DNA of 7,609 nucleotides from an uncultured Spirochaetaceae bacterium (GTDB lineage Bacteria; Spirochaetota; Spirochaetia; Treponematales; Treponemataceae): the NCBI GenBank assembly GCA_902797925.1, contig CADBUT010000454.1, positions 1 to 7,609 on the forward strand, given 5' to 3'. The notes under the pieces were generated by a model. It was given only the letters and a program-made list of their open reading frames with translations. It made no database searches and was not told where the DNA came from. The translations under genes and the position numbers were made by a program. Positions 4,827-7,609 of the stretch are shown here, one piece after another; the stretch's first letter is position 1; every line of letters starts with the position of its first letter.

Positions 4827-7406
4827 ATGACACAGGAATATATGAACCTGCCTGTATACCAGCAAAAGCAGCGCATTCTTGATATGCTGTCGGAAAATCA
4901 GGTGATTGTTGTTCAAAGTCCGACAGGTTCCGGCAAAACTACACAGCTTCCAGTAATCTTGCATGAAGCAGGCTATTCTCAAAACGGAATTATCGCAGTT
5001 ACACAGCCGAGACGTATTGCAGCGCTTTCTGTAAGCGAATTTATCTCAAAACAGCTTGGTACATCTTACCCGGGGCTTGTCGGCTATAAGATGCGTTTTG
5101 AGGACAAGACAGACTTAACTACAAAAATCAAGATAATGACAGACGGCATCTTGCTTCAAGAAATGAAGCTTGACCCGTGGATGAGTAAATACTCTGTAGT
5201 TATGGTTGATGAGGCACACGAGCGCAGTCTTAATATAGATTTTGTACTCGGTCTTTTGAAACGCGTTGCGCGGGAAAGAAAAGACTTTAAGATTATAGTT
5301 TCTTCTGCAACAATGAACACCGAGCTCTTTTCGCGTTACTTCGGCAACTGCCCGATTGTTACGATTGACACAATAACTTACCCGGTTACAGTCGTCTATG
5401 ATCCGCCTGAAATGCCGGCGTCAACACAGAGTGATGCGGCGAGTGAAGCGCTTCTTGCAAAGATAAGTTCCACAATAGGGCGAATTCTTGCAAATAACGA
5501 CCCTGGTGATTGTTTAGTTTTCTTACCTGGTGAAAAAATTATTAAAGATTGTCTAAAATATCTTACACATACACAGTTTGGCAGAAGGCTTCACCTTGTT
5601 CCACTTTACGGAAGACTTGCCAAAGAGGAACAGGAACGTGTGTTTGACAAAGCTCCTTTCGGCAAAAAGAAGGTTGTCCTCTCGACAAACATCGCCGAAA
5701 CAAGCGTTACAATTCAGGGCATTACTTCTGTAATTGATTCTGGGCTTGCAAAGCTTAATTTCTACAGCCCAAAGACGTTCACCTCAAGTTTGATTGAATG
5801 TGCCGTTTCTAAGGCGTCTTGCAACCAGCGCAAGGGCCGCGCCGGACGCACGCAGGCAGGAACTTGCTACCGTCTTTATGGCCGCAAAGACTTTGAGCTG
5901 CGCCCGATGTACACAACCGAAGAGATTTACAGAACAGACTTGTCTGAAGTTGTGCTCCGCATGTCTGAACTCGGTATATTTGATTTTGAGCAGTTTGATT
6001 TTATTTCGCCGCCAAACAGAGAAGGCTTGCGCGGTGCAATTGAGACGCTGAACATGCTCAAGGCTCTTAACGAAGACCATACGCTTTCGTCAATCGGCAA
6101 GCTGATGGTCGAATTTCCGTTGCTGCCGCGTCAGAGCCGCATAATCGTAGAAGCAATTTTGCATTATCCTAATGTAATTGAAGATGTGCTTATAGCGGCG
6201 GCGTTCCTTTCGGCGCAGTCTCCGTTTGTGCTGCCGCCGGGCGAAGAAATGGACGCAAGGGCGGCTCACCATGCTTTCAGAGACCCGAAAGGCGACTTCG
6301 TTTCTTATTTGAGAATTTTCCGCTCTTATTTGCAGTCTACCAAGCCAGAATCGTTCTGCAAGAAGAATTATCTAGACGAGCGCGTTATGGCTGAAATTGC
6401 AAACATAAAGGTTCAGCTTGAGCAGATTGTCTCTGATTTGGGCATTCCTGTGCTTTCCGGCGGCTCAATGGATGATTATCTGACTTGCGTCGCAACCGGC
6501 ATGATTCAGTTTGTCTGCGTGCGCGAAAGGCGCGAGAATTACAAAAGCCTTACAACTGAAAATATTCAGATTCACCCCGGCTCAAGCATGTTCCGTTCAG
6601 AACCTTTGTTCATCGTTGCAGGCGAAATCGTGCGCACAAGCCGTATGTTTGCTATGTCTGTTTCGCCTTTGTCAAAAGACATTCTGCAGCGCATAGACCC
6701 GTCGCTTGAACGCTCTCTTCTCGGCAATAAGCCCGCTAAGGGTGGTTCAAGAAAGGCTGAACGCAACGCTGAAAGAGAAGCTTCAAAAGTCGAGAAAAAA
6801 TCTGACAAGAACAAGAAAAAAGAGCAGGCTGATGAGAATTCGCTTATGATTTGCGGTCAGCGCTTTGAAATTGAAAAGGTAAAGGGCAAGAAGCAGGCGA
6901 TAATTCCGCTTAAGAAGCTGCTTGCAATTTTGCCGGAAATTCCTGAAGTTGACGGCTCTTATCTTTCTCAGATTGGCACAATAAAGACACGCGTAATTGT
7001 CTATAAGGGCAAGTCTAATTACAAGATTCTTGCAGGCGAGCGGCTTGACCGCGTAATCAAAATAGCTGAAATGATGGAACTTGTGCCTGCCGACAGAAAA
7101 TGGCCGAAGAAGCTTTCTTATCATGTAGCTGAGCAGCCTGACGAGCTGATTGAATCGCTTGATTTTGTGTTCAAGGTTATGGTTGCAAAAGAAAAGAGCA
7201 AGGAGCTTGGCTTTGTTACGCTGTTTACAGACGGAAACGGCACCTATTGGTTCAAAATCTGCACGAATTTTTCGACAGCTTTGAACGAGAGCCTTTCTAG
7301 TCTTGAAACGCTGATTGATGACAGCGCCGAAAACTTGAGCTTGAGTGACGAGCAGAAAGACAAGCTGAACTCAATCTACCGCAAGCTGCACACGCTTTAT
7401 GAGTGA
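4827..7406 (+). CDS. hrpA: DEAH-box ATP-dependent RNA helicase, HrpA-like, with unrecognised C-terminal region
   Basis: The 859-residue protein is a superfamily 2 DEAH/RHA helicase that uses ATP to remodel RNA or RNA-protein complexes. Seen: motif I PTGSGKTTQ at 32-40 (Lys37), Ia TQPRR at 59-63, II DEAH at 128-131, III SAT at 160-162, V TNIAETSVTIQG at 287-298, and VI QRKGRAGR at 334-341 with the arginine fingers. After the two RecA domains come a winged-helix/HA2 (ratchet) region at about 375-500 and an OB-fold region at about 540-625 containing YKSL and IHPGSS. That core follows the order of eukaryotic Prp/DHX helicases. Residues 635-672 form a Lys/Glu/Arg-rich, probably unstructured linker. 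Residues 673-859 are a separate region I do not recognise. E. coli HrpA is about 1300 residues and ends in DUF3418, while HrpB is about 800. The TDGILLQE and DEAHERSLN stretches favour the HrpA side. The start at 4827 has a good ribosome site and promoter. The gene symbol denotes family resemblance, not proven orthology. Confidence 0.93.
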   Translation: MTQEYMNLPVYQQKQRILDMLSENQVIVVQSPTGSGKTTQLPVILHEAGYSQNGIIAVTQPRRIAALSVSEFISKQLGTSYPGLVGYKMRFEDKTDLTTKIKIMTDGILLQEMKLDPWMSKYSVVMVDEAHERSLNIDFVLGLLKRVARERKDFKIIVSSATMNTELFSRYFGNCPIVTIDTITYPVTVVYDPPEMPASTQSDAASEALLAKISSTIGRILANNDPGDCLVFLPGEKIIKDCLKYLTHTQFGRRLHLVPLYGRLAKEEQERVFDKAPFGKKKVVLSTNIAETSVTIQGITSVIDSGLAKLNFYSPKTFTSSLIECAVSKASCNQRKGRAGRTQAGTCYRLYGRKDFELRPMYTTEEIYRTDLSEVVLRMSELGIFDFEQFDFISPPNREGLRGAIETLNMLKALNEDHTLSSIGKLMVEFPLLPRQSRIIVEAILHYPNVIEDVLIAAAFLSAQSPFVLPPGEEMDARAAHHAFRDPKGDFVSYLRIFRSYLQSTKPESFCKKNYLDERVMAEIANIKVQLEQIVSDLGIPVLSGGSMDDYLTCVATGMIQFVCVRERRENYKSLTTENIQIHPGSSMFRSEPLFIVAGEIVRTSRMFAMSVSPLSKDILQRIDPSLERSLLGNKPAKGGSRKAERNAEREASKVEKKSDKNKKKEQADENSLMICGQRFEIEKVKGKKQAIIPLKKLLAILPEIPEVDGSYLSQIGTIKTRVIVYKGKSNYKILAGERLDRVIKIAEMMELVPADRKWPKKLSYHVAEQPDELIESLDFVFKVMVAKEKSKELGFVTLFTDGNGTYWFKICTNFSTALNESLSSLETLIDDSAENLSLSDEQKDKLNSIYRKLHTLYE

Positions 7407-7422
7407 GAAAATGCCATTAACT

Positions 7423-7484
7423 GTGAGGTCGAAGCATGGTTGCTGTGGTTCGGCAGGCTCACCAACCGTGAAGTCGAAGCAGCC
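7423..7484. repeat. Two degenerate inverted copies of the repeat core
   Basis: GTGAGGTCGAAGCA at 7423-7436 and GTGAAGTCGAAGCA at 7468-7481 differ by one base and are spaced 45 bases apart. Their GAAGTCGAAG-like core is close to the reverse complement of the CTTCGACTTTG core of the tandem array that follows, so they look like older, decayed copies in the opposite direction. Confidence 0.6.
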
Positions 7485-7491
7485 AATGAAT

Positions 7492-7590
7492 GGTCACTTC
7501 GACTACGCTCAGTGACCACACTTCGGCTTCGCTCAGTGACCACACTTCGACTTTGCTCAGTGACCACACTTCGACTACGCTCAGTTACCG
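7492..7590. repeat. Tandem array of four 24-base palindromic repeat units
   Basis: Four consecutive 24-base units lie at 7495-7518, 7519-7542, 7543-7566 and 7567-7590. Units 1 and 4 share CACTTCGACTACGCTCAGT. Unit 2 has GGCTTC and unit 3 has GACTTT in the variable middle, and unit 4 diverges at its end (TTACCG). The first copy is flanked as a palindrome: GGTCACT (7492-7498) and AGTGACC (7511-7517) form a 7-bp stem over the TCGACTACGCTC core. The same small palindrome is, to my knowledge, a common dispersed intergenic repeat in diverse bacterial genomes. There are no unique spacers, so this is not a CRISPR array. Confidence 0.92.
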
Positions 7591-7609
7591 TATCTAAAAG
7601 CTTCTGGCG

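Larger units (their letters stand above)
7407..7609. other. Gene-free, repeat-bearing region downstream of the helicase gene
   Basis: I find no reading frame worth calling and no hairpin followed by a T-run, so the helicase has no visible standard terminator in the window. The sequence consists mainly of a tandem repeat array (7492-7590) and degenerate inverted copies of its core (7423-7484). A possible hairpin, GGTTG (7438-7442) with CAACC (7463-7467), lies between the degenerate copies. Confidence 0.7.

Noticed and set aside
4773..4982. 69-codon minus-strand frame across the helicase start
   Set aside because: It overlaps the helicase promoter-proximal leader and N-terminal coding region, has no ribosome site and no recognisable similarity.
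5784..7124. Minus-strand open frames inside the helicase gene
   Set aside because: All lie opposite conserved or clearly coding helicase sequence, lack ribosome sites and have random-looking composition.
7492..7590. CRISPR array
   Set aside because: The four 24-base units abut without unique spacers, and no cas gene is present.

Overview
The window holds one partial and three complete protein-coding genes, separated by repeat-bearing gaps and one AT-rich divergent promoter region. The gene set fits a fermentative, host-associated bacterium. It combines a PPi-type glycolytic enzyme (pyruvate, phosphate dikinase), an SGNH-type carbohydrate or lipid esterase, a YwqG-family (DUF1963) protein, a compact DEAH-box RNA helicase, moderate GC in coding DNA with very AT-rich intergenic DNA, and strong AAGGA(G) ribosome sites. 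My best guess is a spirochaete of the Treponema group. This rests on overall impression of protein style and repeats, not on a database search.

Layout: (1) Bases 2-610, plus strand, are the 3' part of an SGNH/GDSL hydrolase gene whose start lies outside the window. (2) Bases 611-740 lie between two convergent genes and carry a compound, nested palindromic dispersed repeat. (3) Bases 741-1643, minus strand, encode a YwqG/DUF1963-family protein. (4) Bases 1656-1701 are a clear rho-independent terminator for the upstream ppdK gene, and its T-tract touches the ribosome site of the DUF1963 gene. (5) Bases 1728-4385, minus strand, are ppdK, complete with all catalytic residues. (6) Bases 4386-4826 are a 441-base AT-rich divergent control region. 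It holds near-consensus sigma-70 type promoters facing each way, a 240-base ppdK leader with a stem-loop, and a short tandem repeat in the helicase leader. (7) Bases 4827-7406, plus strand, encode an HrpA-like DEAH-box helicase of 859 residues with a charged linker and an unrecognised C-terminal region. (8) Bases 7407-7609 contain no gene. They carry four tandem copies of a 24-base repeat with the familiar TTCGACTACGCTCAGTGACC-type core, preceded by degenerate inverted copies.

The genes do not form an obvious pathway. PpdK interconverts PEP and pyruvate using AMP/PPi and ATP/Pi, the helicase acts on RNA, and the DUF1963 protein has no established function. I see no tRNA, rRNA, CRISPR array, transposase or phage gene. 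I do not see a convincing novel multi-gene system here. The points most worth a second look are the two repeat clusters, the terminator abutting a ribosome site, and the C-terminal extension of the helicase.
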